Assembly (NCBI GenBank): GCA_005877965.1
Contig: VBNP01000104.1
Location: 1-9,937, forward strand
Direction: 5' to 3'
DNA: 9,937 bases
Source of the DNA: Gammaproteobacteria bacterium
Lineage (GTDB): Bacteria; Pseudomonadota; Gammaproteobacteria; Steroidobacterales; Steroidobacteraceae
Positions within the stretch are counted from its first letter, which is position 1, and every line of letters begins with the position of its first letter. The notes beneath the pieces are model-generated. The model saw nothing but the letters and a program-made list of their open reading frames with translations. It made no database searches and had not been told where the DNA came from. This document shows positions 1 through 5,506 of the stretch, piece after piece. Position numbers and translations under genes: made by a program.

Positions 1-561
1 ACCGTCATGTTCCACATCGCCGAGTGCATGGTGCGCTGGCTCGCGCCCATCCTCAGCTTCACCGCCGAGGAGGTGTGGCGCCATCTTCCGGGGGAGCGCC
101 GCGAGTCGGTGTTTCACGAGACCTGGCATACCGTGCCGCAAGCGCCCGCGACGCCCATCGACTGGGAGGCGCTGATGCAGTTACGCACCGACGTGACGCG
201 TGAGCTGGAAAGGCTGCGCGACACCGGCGCCATCGGCGCGCCGCTGGATGCCCGGGTCGAGGTGTACTGCGTGCCGGAGGAGTTCGCGCGCTTCGCGGCC
301 CTCGGCGAGGAGCTGCGTTTTCTCCTGATCACCTCGCACGCGCAGGTGCACGAGGCCGCGCGGGCGCCCGCGGCAGCGGTGGCGGCCGTCAACACCGGCC
401 GCAGCGGCGTGTGGATCCTGGCGCAGGCGAGCGCCGATCCCAAGTGCGTGCGCTGCTGGCACCGGCGCGCGGATGTCGGCTCGGACGCGCGCCACCCGCA
501 GCTGTGCGCACGCTGCGTCAGCAATATCGAAGGTCCGGGCGAGTGCAGGAAATTCGTATGA
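1..561 (+). CDS. ileS: Isoleucyl-tRNA synthetase, C-terminal part (5' truncated by window)
   Basis: This is the last 186 residues of the cytoplasmic enzyme that charges tRNA-Ile; the reading frame is open from base 1 and the start lies outside the window. The first visible residues (VRWLAPILSFTAEEVW) belong to the anticodon-binding helical domain of class Ia synthetases. The end is the typical FPG/IleRS zinc finger: CVRCW at 445-459, then CARCVSNIEGPGE from 505, giving four zinc-ligand cysteines in two CX2C pairs, followed by the RKFV tail. This arrangement matches the C-terminus of the E. coli enzyme as I remember it. The stop TGA (559-561) overlaps the lspA start in an ATGA arrangement, so the two genes are likely co-transcribed and translationally coupled. 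The family assignment is secure; only the N-terminal part is missing. Confidence 0.96.
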   Translation, partial: TVMFHIAECMVRWLAPILSFTAEEVWRHLPGERRESVFHETWHTVPQAPATPIDWEALMQLRTDVTRELERLRDTGAIGAPLDARVEVYCVPEEFARFAALGEELRFLLITSHAQVHEAARAPAAAVAAVNTGRSGVWILAQASADPKCVRCWHRRADVGSDARHPQLCARCVSNIEGPGECRKFV

Positions 562-1124
562 CCGAGGCGGGCAACGGCAGGGTGCCGGCGCGGCAGGCGG
601 AGGTTGCGGGCGCGGGCGGTGCTTTGCCGGCCGCGGCGAGCGGTTGGCGCTGGTTGCCGCTGGCGGCGGTGATCATCGTGGCGGACCAGCTCATCAAGGC
701 CTGGATGGTACAGCACTTTGCGCCGCTCGAGCGGGTGCAGGTGCTGCGCGTGCTCGACATCATTCTCACTTACAACACCGGTGCAGCCTTCAGCTTCCTC
801 TCGGATGCCTCGGGCTGGCAGCGGTGGCTGTTCGTGCTGCTCGCGCTGGGCGTGAGCGCGGCCCTCATCGTATGGATGCGCCGGCTGCGCGCCGCGGCCC
901 AGGGCCTGCTCGCCTGCGGGCTCTCGCTCATCGTCGGCGGCGCGCTCGGCAACATGATCGACCGCCTGACTCTGGGCCGGGTGGTAGACTTCATTCATGT
1001 GCACTGGCGCGACGCCTACTTCCCCGCGTTCAATCTGGCCGACTCGGCCATCACCGTGGGCGCCGTGGTGCTGCTGATCGATGCCTGGCGCGAGACCCGC
1101 GCGGCCAGGCGGGTGCGCGCCTGA
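558..1124 (+). CDS. lspA: Lipoprotein signal peptidase (signal peptidase II)
   Basis: Inner-membrane aspartyl protease that cuts the signal peptide from diacylglyceryl-modified prolipoproteins. It has 188 residues and about four hydrophobic segments (roughly residues 32-49, 89-107, 117-133 and 163-176). The conserved blocks are VADQLIK (D43), TYNTGAAFSF, GGALGNMIDRL, GRVVDFI (D144) and FNLADSAI (D162). D144 and D162 correspond to the catalytic aspartate pair. The first ~28 residues form an Ala/Gly-rich extension before the first membrane helix, longer than in E. coli, so a later start (for example GTG at 582) is possible. I kept ATG 558 because of its ATGA overlap with ileS. Its stop overlaps the ispH start by one base. 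It would process the three predicted lipoproteins encoded downstream, as well as all others in the cell. Confidence 0.96.
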   Translation: MTEAGNGRVPARQAEVAGAGGALPAAASGWRWLPLAAVIIVADQLIKAWMVQHFAPLERVQVLRVLDIILTYNTGAAFSFLSDASGWQRWLFVLLALGVSAALIVWMRRLRAAAQGLLACGLSLIVGGALGNMIDRLTLGRVVDFIHVHWRDAYFPAFNLADSAITVGAVVLLIDAWRETRAARRVRA

Positions 1125-2077
1125 TGCAGGTGCTGCTCGCCAACCCGCGGGGCTTCTGTGCCGGCGTCGATCGCGCCATCGACATCGTCGAGCGGGCGCT
1201 CGAGCTGTTCGGTGCGCCGATCCACGTGCGCCACGAGGTGGTTCACAATCACTACGTGGTGGAGCGTCTGCGAGCACTCGGAGCGGTGTTCGTCGATGAG
1301 CTCGCCGAGGTGCCCGCGGGTGGTACCGTGATTTTTTCCGCGCACGGGGTGTCGTGCGCGGTGGAGGAGGAGGCCCGGGCCCGCGGTCTCACGGTGTTCG
1401 ACGCCACCTGTCCCCTGGTGACCAAGGTGCACATGGAGGTGCAGCGCTATGCGCGTGAGGGGTACGACGTGATCCTGATCGGGCACGCCGGACACCCGGA
1501 AATCGAGGGCACCCTGGGCCGCTTCGATGGCTCCCGCGGTGGCCGGATGCATCTGGTGGGGAGCATCGCCGATGTTGACGCGCTCGAGGTGCGTGACCCC
1601 GAGCGGCTGGCGTCCGTGACCCAGACCACGCTCTCCGTGGACGACACGGCGGAGATCGTCGCGGCCCTGCGGCGCAGATTCCCGGGACTCGCCCGGCCGC
1701 GCCGCGAAGACATCTGTTACGCGACCCAGAACCGCCAGGACGCCGTCAAGAAGCTTCTCGAGCAGTGCGACGTGCTGCTGGTGGTGGGTTCGCGCACCAG
1801 TTCCAACTCCAACCGCCTGCGCGAGCTCGCCGATCGTGCCGGCGTACCCGGCTATCTGATCGACGGCCCGGCGGACCTGCGCGCCGAGTGGTTCGCCGGC
1901 AAGCGCGCCGTCGGCGTGACCGCCGGAGCCTCGGCGCCGGAACTGCTGGTGCAGCAGGTGCTCGAGTACCTCGGCCGCTGGGGCGGGGAGGCGCCGCGCG
2001 AGATCACCGGCCGTGAGGAGCGCGTGTTCTTCGCCCTGCCGCGCGAGCTGCGCCGCGAATCAGAAAAACCCGCGTAG
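1124..2077 (+). CDS. ispH: 4-hydroxy-3-methylbut-2-enyl diphosphate reductase
   Basis: Iron-sulfur enzyme of the last step of the MEP (non-mevalonate) isoprenoid pathway, converting HMBPP to isopentenyl and dimethylallyl diphosphate in the cytoplasm. It has 317 residues, the usual length. The three cluster cysteines are present: C12 in NPRGFCAGV, C96 in FDATCPLV and C198 in DICYATQNRQ. Active-site residues are also in place: H41 (VVHNHYVV), H124 and E126 (HAGHPE), the TQTTLSV block and the SSNSNRL phosphate-binding motif. The ATG overlaps the lspA stop (TGATG), which indicates translational coupling. A fourth cysteine, C78 in SAHGVSC, replaces the residue (Gln in E. coli) that follows the SAHGVS motif. 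No clear intrinsic terminator follows. The last 18 coding bases form one arm of a direct repeat with 3418-3436. Confidence 0.97.
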   Translation: MQVLLANPRGFCAGVDRAIDIVERALELFGAPIHVRHEVVHNHYVVERLRALGAVFVDELAEVPAGGTVIFSAHGVSCAVEEEARARGLTVFDATCPLVTKVHMEVQRYAREGYDVILIGHAGHPEIEGTLGRFDGSRGGRMHLVGSIADVDALEVRDPERLASVTQTTLSVDDTAEIVAALRRRFPGLARPRREDICYATQNRQDAVKKLLEQCDVLLVVGSRTSSNSNRLRELADRAGVPGYLIDGPADLRAEWFAGKRAVGVTAGASAPELLVQQVLEYLGRWGGEAPREITGREERVFFALPRELRRESEKPA

Positions 2078-2078
2078 C
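2060..2078 (+). repeat. Direct repeat arm 1 (18/19 match to 3418-3436)
   Basis: TCAGAAAAACCCGCGTAGC, covering the end of ispH (SEKPA, stop) and one base beyond. It matches 3418-3436 with a single C/T difference. The two arms lie directly on either side of the first CHRD gene and its terminator. Arm 1 is read as ispH coding sequence here, while arm 2 is read in the opposite sense as the end of the beta-barrel gene. Confidence 0.6.
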
Positions 2079-2227
2079 GGAACAGGTCGCAGCGCACAAG
2101 CTCAAGCGCCGGATTACGGCTGCCGCAAGCGAGCCCGGTCTGACTCCCGTTCCCGGCGATGCATTTCCCATGCTCCGCTTGGAACCGCCGCGTGTGGCAC
2201 CGACACTCACTTACCGGACAGGCGCCC

Positions 2228-2234
2228 GGGAGGG
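2228..2234 (+). promoter_or_regulatory. Ribosome binding site of first CHRD lipoprotein
   Basis: GGGAGGG followed by a 6-nt spacer before ATG 2241. It selects this start over the ATG at 2159, which is in another frame, and over upstream in-frame codons. The spacer 2078-2240 after ispH otherwise holds no recognisable promoter or RNA gene. The stretch 2201-2223 resembles 5451-5473 upstream of the second CHRD gene (16 of 23 identical by hand count). Confidence 0.6.
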
Positions 2235-2240
2235 CTTCAC

Positions 2241-3365
2241 ATGCGAAATATACTGTTAGTTGCAGGCACGCTGTCGTGCATCCTCACCGGCTGCGGCGGG
2301 GGCTACGGCGGCGGTGGCTCCGGGGGCTCCATGAGCTGCGGCGGCGGCTACTCCAATGCCTGCCCTCCGCCGACCGTTACCCTGACCGCCCCGGCATCGG
2401 GAGCGACCGTAAGCGGCACGGTTCCGCTGACGGCGACTGCAAGTGCTTCCTCGACCTACGGTCTTACGGTCACGAGCGTCGCATTCCTGATCGACGGCAC
2501 GGCGGTGGGAACGGTGACCAGCTCGCCCTACACGTACATGTGGAACAGCACGACCGTGACCAAGGGCAGCCATTCGCTCACCGCCAAGGTGACCGACAGT
2601 GCGGGCGACACGGCGACCACGCCGGCCATCATGATCAACACGACGGGTATGGCGATCGCCGCTGTTGCCATGGCTGCGGCGCAGATCTTCCCCGCGCCGA
2701 TGTCTCAGGCTTCCGGAACGGCCGACTTGACCGTCAAGCTCGACACCGGCGCCACGCGCGGCACGGTGAAGCTGACCGGCCTCAGCGCGACTGCGGTGAC
2801 CATCAATGAAGGCTTCGCTGGCGCGACCGGACCTGCCCTCATCAGGCTCTCGCCCACAGGCGACAACACCGCTGAGTGGGAAGTGCCGGCCGATGCACTG
2901 CTCACCGCCGAACAGCTGACTGCGCTGTCGCAGGGTAAGCTCTACGTGATCGCAACCTCCGCGGCCAATCCGCGCGGGGAGATCCGCGGGCAGATCGCCC
3001 CCGACAACGTCGCCGTGACGTTCTCCACGATGGCCCCCGCTGCCGAAGCGCGCTCGGTCAGCCCTGCGGCCGGGGGCGTCGTAGCTACGACGGTGGATAA
3101 GAGCGCGTACACGCTCAGCATTCACGTCAACTCCACGGGCGTGGACGATGCGGATGCAGCGCAGGTGGACAGCGCCGCCACCGGGCGCAAGCTCGCCGTG
3201 CTGAGCAAGGACTCTGTCGAGATGGGGCACTGGTCGACGGAGCTTGCCCCCATCAGTGCCGCCGACGTCGGCCACTTCGAGGCGGGCAAGTGGTACGTGA
3301 GCATCGCCACGCCGGTGGAGGCGGGCGGCGCGCTTCGCGGACAGATCCGAGCACCGGGCAACTGA
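2241..3365 (+). CDS. Exported lipoprotein with Ig-like domain and two CHRD domains
   Basis: 374 residues, predicted to be a lipid-anchored envelope protein. Residues 1-17 are a lipoprotein signal with lipobox LTGC (C18). A Gly-rich linker follows, with two further cysteines (C33, C41) in SCGGGYSNAC. Residues ~44-133 look like a bacterial Ig domain of the Big_7 type (VTSVAFLIDGTAVGT, WNSTTVTKGSHSLTAKVTD). Residues ~149-252 form a CHRD (chordin-like) domain ending GEIRGQI. A second, more diverged CHRD runs ~257-369 and ends GALRGQI. CHRD domains were first described in the animal protein chordin; their bacterial role is unknown to me, so I assign no function. The start is supported by a good Shine-Dalgarno sequence. 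The gene is the paralogue of the one at 5507-6938 but lacks the C-terminal cytochrome domain. A strong terminator follows 18 bases after the stop. Confidence 0.85.
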   Translation: MRNILLVAGTLSCILTGCGGGYGGGGSGGSMSCGGGYSNACPPPTVTLTAPASGATVSGTVPLTATASASSTYGLTVTSVAFLIDGTAVGTVTSSPYTYMWNSTTVTKGSHSLTAKVTDSAGDTATTPAIMINTTGMAIAAVAMAAAQIFPAPMSQASGTADLTVKLDTGATRGTVKLTGLSATAVTINEGFAGATGPALIRLSPTGDNTAEWEVPADALLTAEQLTALSQGKLYVIATSAANPRGEIRGQIAPDNVAVTFSTMAPAAEARSVSPAAGGVVATTVDKSAYTLSIHVNSTGVDDADAAQVDSAATGRKLAVLSKDSVEMGHWSTELAPISAADVGHFEAGKWYVSIATPVEAGGALRGQIRAPGN

Positions 3366-3383
3366 AGCTCCTGGCTCCCCTGG

Positions 3384-3418
3384 CCGGCCCGCACAAGGAC
3401 GCGCGGGCCGGTTTTCTT
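3384..3418 (+). terminator. Rho-independent terminator of first CHRD gene
   Basis: A perfect 9-bp stem (CCGGCCCGC at 3384-3392 with GCGGGCCGG at 3403-3411), a 10-nt loop and then TTTTCTT on the plus strand. The T tract touches the stop codon of the convergent beta-barrel gene (3418-3420). The minus strand has no T tract after the hairpin, so it mainly serves the plus-strand gene. The 17 bases at 3397-3413 are identical to 6972-6988 in the terminator after the second CHRD gene. Confidence 0.85.
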
Positions 3419-3436
3419 CAGAAAAACCCGTGTAGC
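3418..3436 (+). repeat. Direct repeat arm 2 (18/19 match to 2060-2078)
   Basis: TCAGAAAAACCCGTGTAGC. On the minus strand it encodes the last residues of the barrel protein (LHGFF, stop). See arm 1 at the end of ispH. Confidence 0.6.
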
Positions 3437-4515
3437 TGCACGAAGTACAGCCGTGTGTGCTCGGTGGCGAGCTGCGGTATGCCGTCCGCGTAGCGCACCC
3501 CCGCGCGCAGCTGCACGAATTGCACCGGAGTGAGCTCGTAGACCACGCTCCAGCGGGTCTGCTGGTCGTGTCCGACCTGACGGTTGGGATCGAGGTACTC
3601 GGCGGTGATCTTCAGGTTATTTCCGCGGGCGATGCTCCAGTTGGCTTCCGCGAGCGCCGCCAGCATCTCCACGCCGCCGTTGGGGAGACTGCGGTCATCG
3701 ACGAGGTCGGCCTCGCCGAGCCAGGCGATCGGTCCGGTCCTAAGTCCGCCGAACACGCCGTAGGCGCTGCGGCTGCCGCTGGCGGCCGCGTCGTTGTAGT
3801 TGGCGGCCGCGCCTAGGCGCCACGCCGACTCCACCCAGGCGAGCTGGGCACTGGACTGCTTGCCGTTGCTGGTGCCGGCGCCGCCGGCGGTGCCGTTGCT
3901 CACGGCGAGCTGTGCATCCCAGTGCCCCTTCAGCCAGCCGAGCTCCAGTCCCTGATCGGGCGTGGTCATGTTGATGCCGGTGATCTCCTTGACGAACGCA
4001 GTCTGATCCTGCAGCCGCAGGCCGAACGGCAGGTACATCTGCCCGCCCTTGAGGTACCAGGTGTGATCAGCGGACCAGAACAGCCCGAAGGCTTCTCGAT
4101 TCAACGCGCCTCCCGGCGCCAGCTGCTCATCGACATACAGCAGCAGCCGCTCGGGTATCACGCTGGCGCTGACGTAGAGCCGCGTCTGCTCCATCTGGAA
4201 GTCCTCGAGTGTCTTGCTGTGCGGGACCTGCTGGGCCTGCGCATCGAAACGCAGATCGGCGCCGAGCGCGAGGTAGCGCGATAGCTGCCCCGCCCACACG
4301 TCGCTGCCGGTATCGACGCGATGCGCCGGCAACTGGGTCTGCGCAAACACGTTGCCGAAGGCGTTACGCAGGCCGCCGCCGGTGGGGTTGACGTGGCATT
4401 GACTGCACTTGGGTCCCTGGCCGACGGCGAGGTACGGCTCGGCGTGTGCCCCCGCGGCGAGCAGTACCGCGAGTGTCAGACAGCGGGCGCTGAAGCGCAG
4501 TGAACGGATAATCAT
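3418..4515 (-). CDS. Outer-membrane beta-barrel protein with N-terminal c-type heme motif
   Basis: 365 residues. Residues 1-25 are a Sec signal peptide ending in AHA. The mature N-terminus carries CSQCH (C37, C40, H41), the covalent c-type heme attachment motif, inside the block CHVNPTGGGLRNAFGNVF. The rest looks like a porin-type beta-barrel: alternating polar and apolar strands with aromatic girdles (WYLKGGQMYLPFGLRLQD, WSVVYELTPVQFVQLRAG) and the C-terminal phenylalanine typical of outer-membrane barrels (LYFVQLHGFF). The plan, one heme motif followed by a barrel, is the same as in the fused cytochrome-porin Cyc2. The sequence around the heme motif differs from the Cyc2 pattern I remember, so I call it Cyc2-like in architecture only. 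ATG 4515 overlaps the stop of the upstream cytochrome lipoprotein gene (ATGA), with no strong Shine-Dalgarno of its own, so translation is probably coupled. A role in moving electrons across the outer membrane is inference. Confidence 0.8.
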   Translation of the reverse strand: MIIRSLRFSARCLTLAVLLAAGAHAEPYLAVGQGPKCSQCHVNPTGGGLRNAFGNVFAQTQLPAHRVDTGSDVWAGQLSRYLALGADLRFDAQAQQVPHSKTLEDFQMEQTRLYVSASVIPERLLLYVDEQLAPGGALNREAFGLFWSADHTWYLKGGQMYLPFGLRLQDQTAFVKEITGINMTTPDQGLELGWLKGHWDAQLAVSNGTAGGAGTSNGKQSSAQLAWVESAWRLGAAANYNDAAASGSRSAYGVFGGLRTGPIAWLGEADLVDDRSLPNGGVEMLAALAEANWSIARGNNLKITAEYLDPNRQVGHDQQTRWSVVYELTPVQFVQLRAGVRYADGIPQLATEHTRLYFVQLHGFF

Positions 4516-5336
4516 GGTGTAGTGTCCACGGTGAATTCACGGGTGTAGTCATCGCCGAGTACGCGCGCATCGACATCGGCAAGCGCGCCGCCGCCGTTGC
4601 CGCGTAACGTGAGACGGTAGCGGCCGGCCGCGAGCGCGCGGCGCGGAGTGATCAGCAGCACGCGCGGATTTCCCTCGGCCAGCTCGGCGCCGAACGGCCC
4701 GGCCGGTTCGGCCGCCTCGCCGAGCAGGTGCTCGAGGTGCACGGTGGTGTCGTTGACCAGCGAGGCGTCGAGCTCGTGATTGAACGCCACCACCATGCGC
4801 GTCAGCGGCGCGGCGACCGTCGCCTCCTGCGCCGGCGAGATGGCCGTGACCGCAAAGGCTGCCGAGCTGACAGCGGCGGCGGCCGGTGAGTTGGCCGCAC
4901 CGTCGCTGATCCACTGGCGGATCACGTCGATGGTGGACTGCGGCAGCGGCGGCCCGCCGAACGGCATCTGCACGCCGACGATACCGGCGGCGCCCTCGAG
5001 TTTCAGAACCAGATAGCTGCTGTCGGGCGCGCCGGGCTTGATGCGCAACAGACCCGACTGCTCGTTGCTGGGAACACCGACCAGCAGCGCGTAGCTGTGT
5101 GCGGCGTCGAGCTCCAGGCCCTGTGGGGCACCGGCGCCGCCGTGACAACGCACGCAGATCGGCGTGAACACGTTGTCCTGAATTGACTGGAAGTCGGCCG
5201 TTAATGGTGGCGGCGGCGCGCTACCGCTGCCGAGCGGTTGGCCGTTGGCGTCGAGGCCGGCACCGTTCCCCGCGCATGCATTGAGCAGCGCGAGGGCCGA
5301 TAGAACCAACAGGCGCGTGCCCGACACATCCAACAT
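4512..5336 (-). CDS. Monoheme cytochrome lipoprotein with C-terminal Ig-like domain
   Basis: 274 residues from ATG 5336. Residues 1-20 are a lipoprotein signal with lipobox LNAC (C21), followed by a Gly/Pro-rich linker. Residues ~48-150 form a c-type cytochrome domain with CVRCH at 61-65. M124 (in QMPFGGPPLP) is a plausible distal heme ligand, and the domain ends with the IRQWISDGAAN helix. This layout resembles the PSCyt1-like cytochrome domains. Residues ~163-270 look like a Big_5/SbsA-type Ig domain (TAISPAQEATVAAPLTRMVV, VLLITPRRALAAGRYRLTL). The frame stays open upstream to an ATG at 5456, but the lipobox and a GGGGAG sequence 7 nt before 5336 favour the shorter start. It forms a coupled pair with the barrel gene (ATGA overlap). 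The likely role is a membrane-anchored electron carrier, possibly the partner of the barrel; that partnership is inferred from gene order only. Confidence 0.82.
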   Translation of the reverse strand: MLDVSGTRLLVLSALALLNACAGNGAGLDANGQPLGSGSAPPPPLTADFQSIQDNVFTPICVRCHGGAGAPQGLELDAAHSYALLVGVPSNEQSGLLRIKPGAPDSSYLVLKLEGAAGIVGVQMPFGGPPLPQSTIDVIRQWISDGAANSPAAAAVSSAAFAVTAISPAQEATVAAPLTRMVVAFNHELDASLVNDTTVHLEHLLGEAAEPAGPFGAELAEGNPRVLLITPRRALAAGRYRLTLRGNGGGALADVDARVLGDDYTREFTVDTTP

Positions 5337-5343
5337 CGTACGG

Positions 5344-5349
5344 CTCCCC
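5344..5349 (-). promoter_or_regulatory. Ribosome binding site that fixes the cytochrome lipoprotein start
   Basis: On the minus strand this reads GGGGAG, 7 nt before ATG 5336. It supports the start that places the lipobox at residues 18-21, rather than the in-frame ATG 120 bases upstream. Confidence 0.6.
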
Positions 5350-5493
5350 GCCGACCCACACTGTGCCGTAAGTGCGCGAGCAACGCGATGTTGGTTTCCG
5401 TTCCCGCAGCTATTTTTCTGCGCCGTGCGCAAAACCACAGCCCCGCCGTTCGACACCTACAGGCCAGACATGCACACAAGTGCACCGGCACAC

Positions 5494-5498
5494 AGGAA
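5494..5498 (+). promoter_or_regulatory. Ribosome binding site of second CHRD lipoprotein
   Basis: AGGAA with an 8-nt spacer to ATG 5507. This start gives a signal peptide of normal length with lipobox VSAC, so it is preferred over the longer in-frame extension to 5372. Confidence 0.55.
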
Positions 5499-5506
5499 CC
5501 TTCTAC

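Larger units (their letters stand above)
5337..5506. promoter_or_regulatory. Divergent intergenic region between cytochrome lipoprotein and second CHRD gene
   Basis: 170 bp separating two divergent genes, so it should hold both promoters. I see no convincing -35/-10 pair on either strand. It contains a short perfect inverted repeat, TGCGC-CGT-GCGCA at 5419-5431, flanked by a T run (5413-5417) and an A run (5431-5434), which could be a regulator site. The stretch 5451-5473 resembles 2201-2223 upstream of the paralogous CHRD gene. Confidence 0.45.

Noticed and set aside
114..1277. Long open frame on the minus strand across ileS/lspA/ispH
   Set aside because: It is opposite three well-identified genes, has Arg/Ala/His-rich composition typical of GC-rich antisense frames, and shows no domain.
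1355..1357. Extra cysteine (C78) in IspH as a fourth cluster ligand
   Set aside because: The three known ligands C12, C96 and C198 are all present; an extra Cys after SAHGVS is probably a neutral substitution.
2256..3275. Long minus-strand frame opposite the first CHRD gene
   Set aside because: Low-complexity Arg/Gly/His translation with no signal or motif; the plus strand encodes a clear multidomain lipoprotein.
2060..3436. Transposon or insertion sequence around the first CHRD gene
   Set aside because: There is no transposase and I saw no terminal inverted repeats; only the imperfect direct repeat is present.
3418..4515. Assigning the barrel protein as Cyc2 iron oxidase
   Set aside because: Only the order of parts matches; the heme-proximal sequence differs and no iron-oxidation partner genes are visible.
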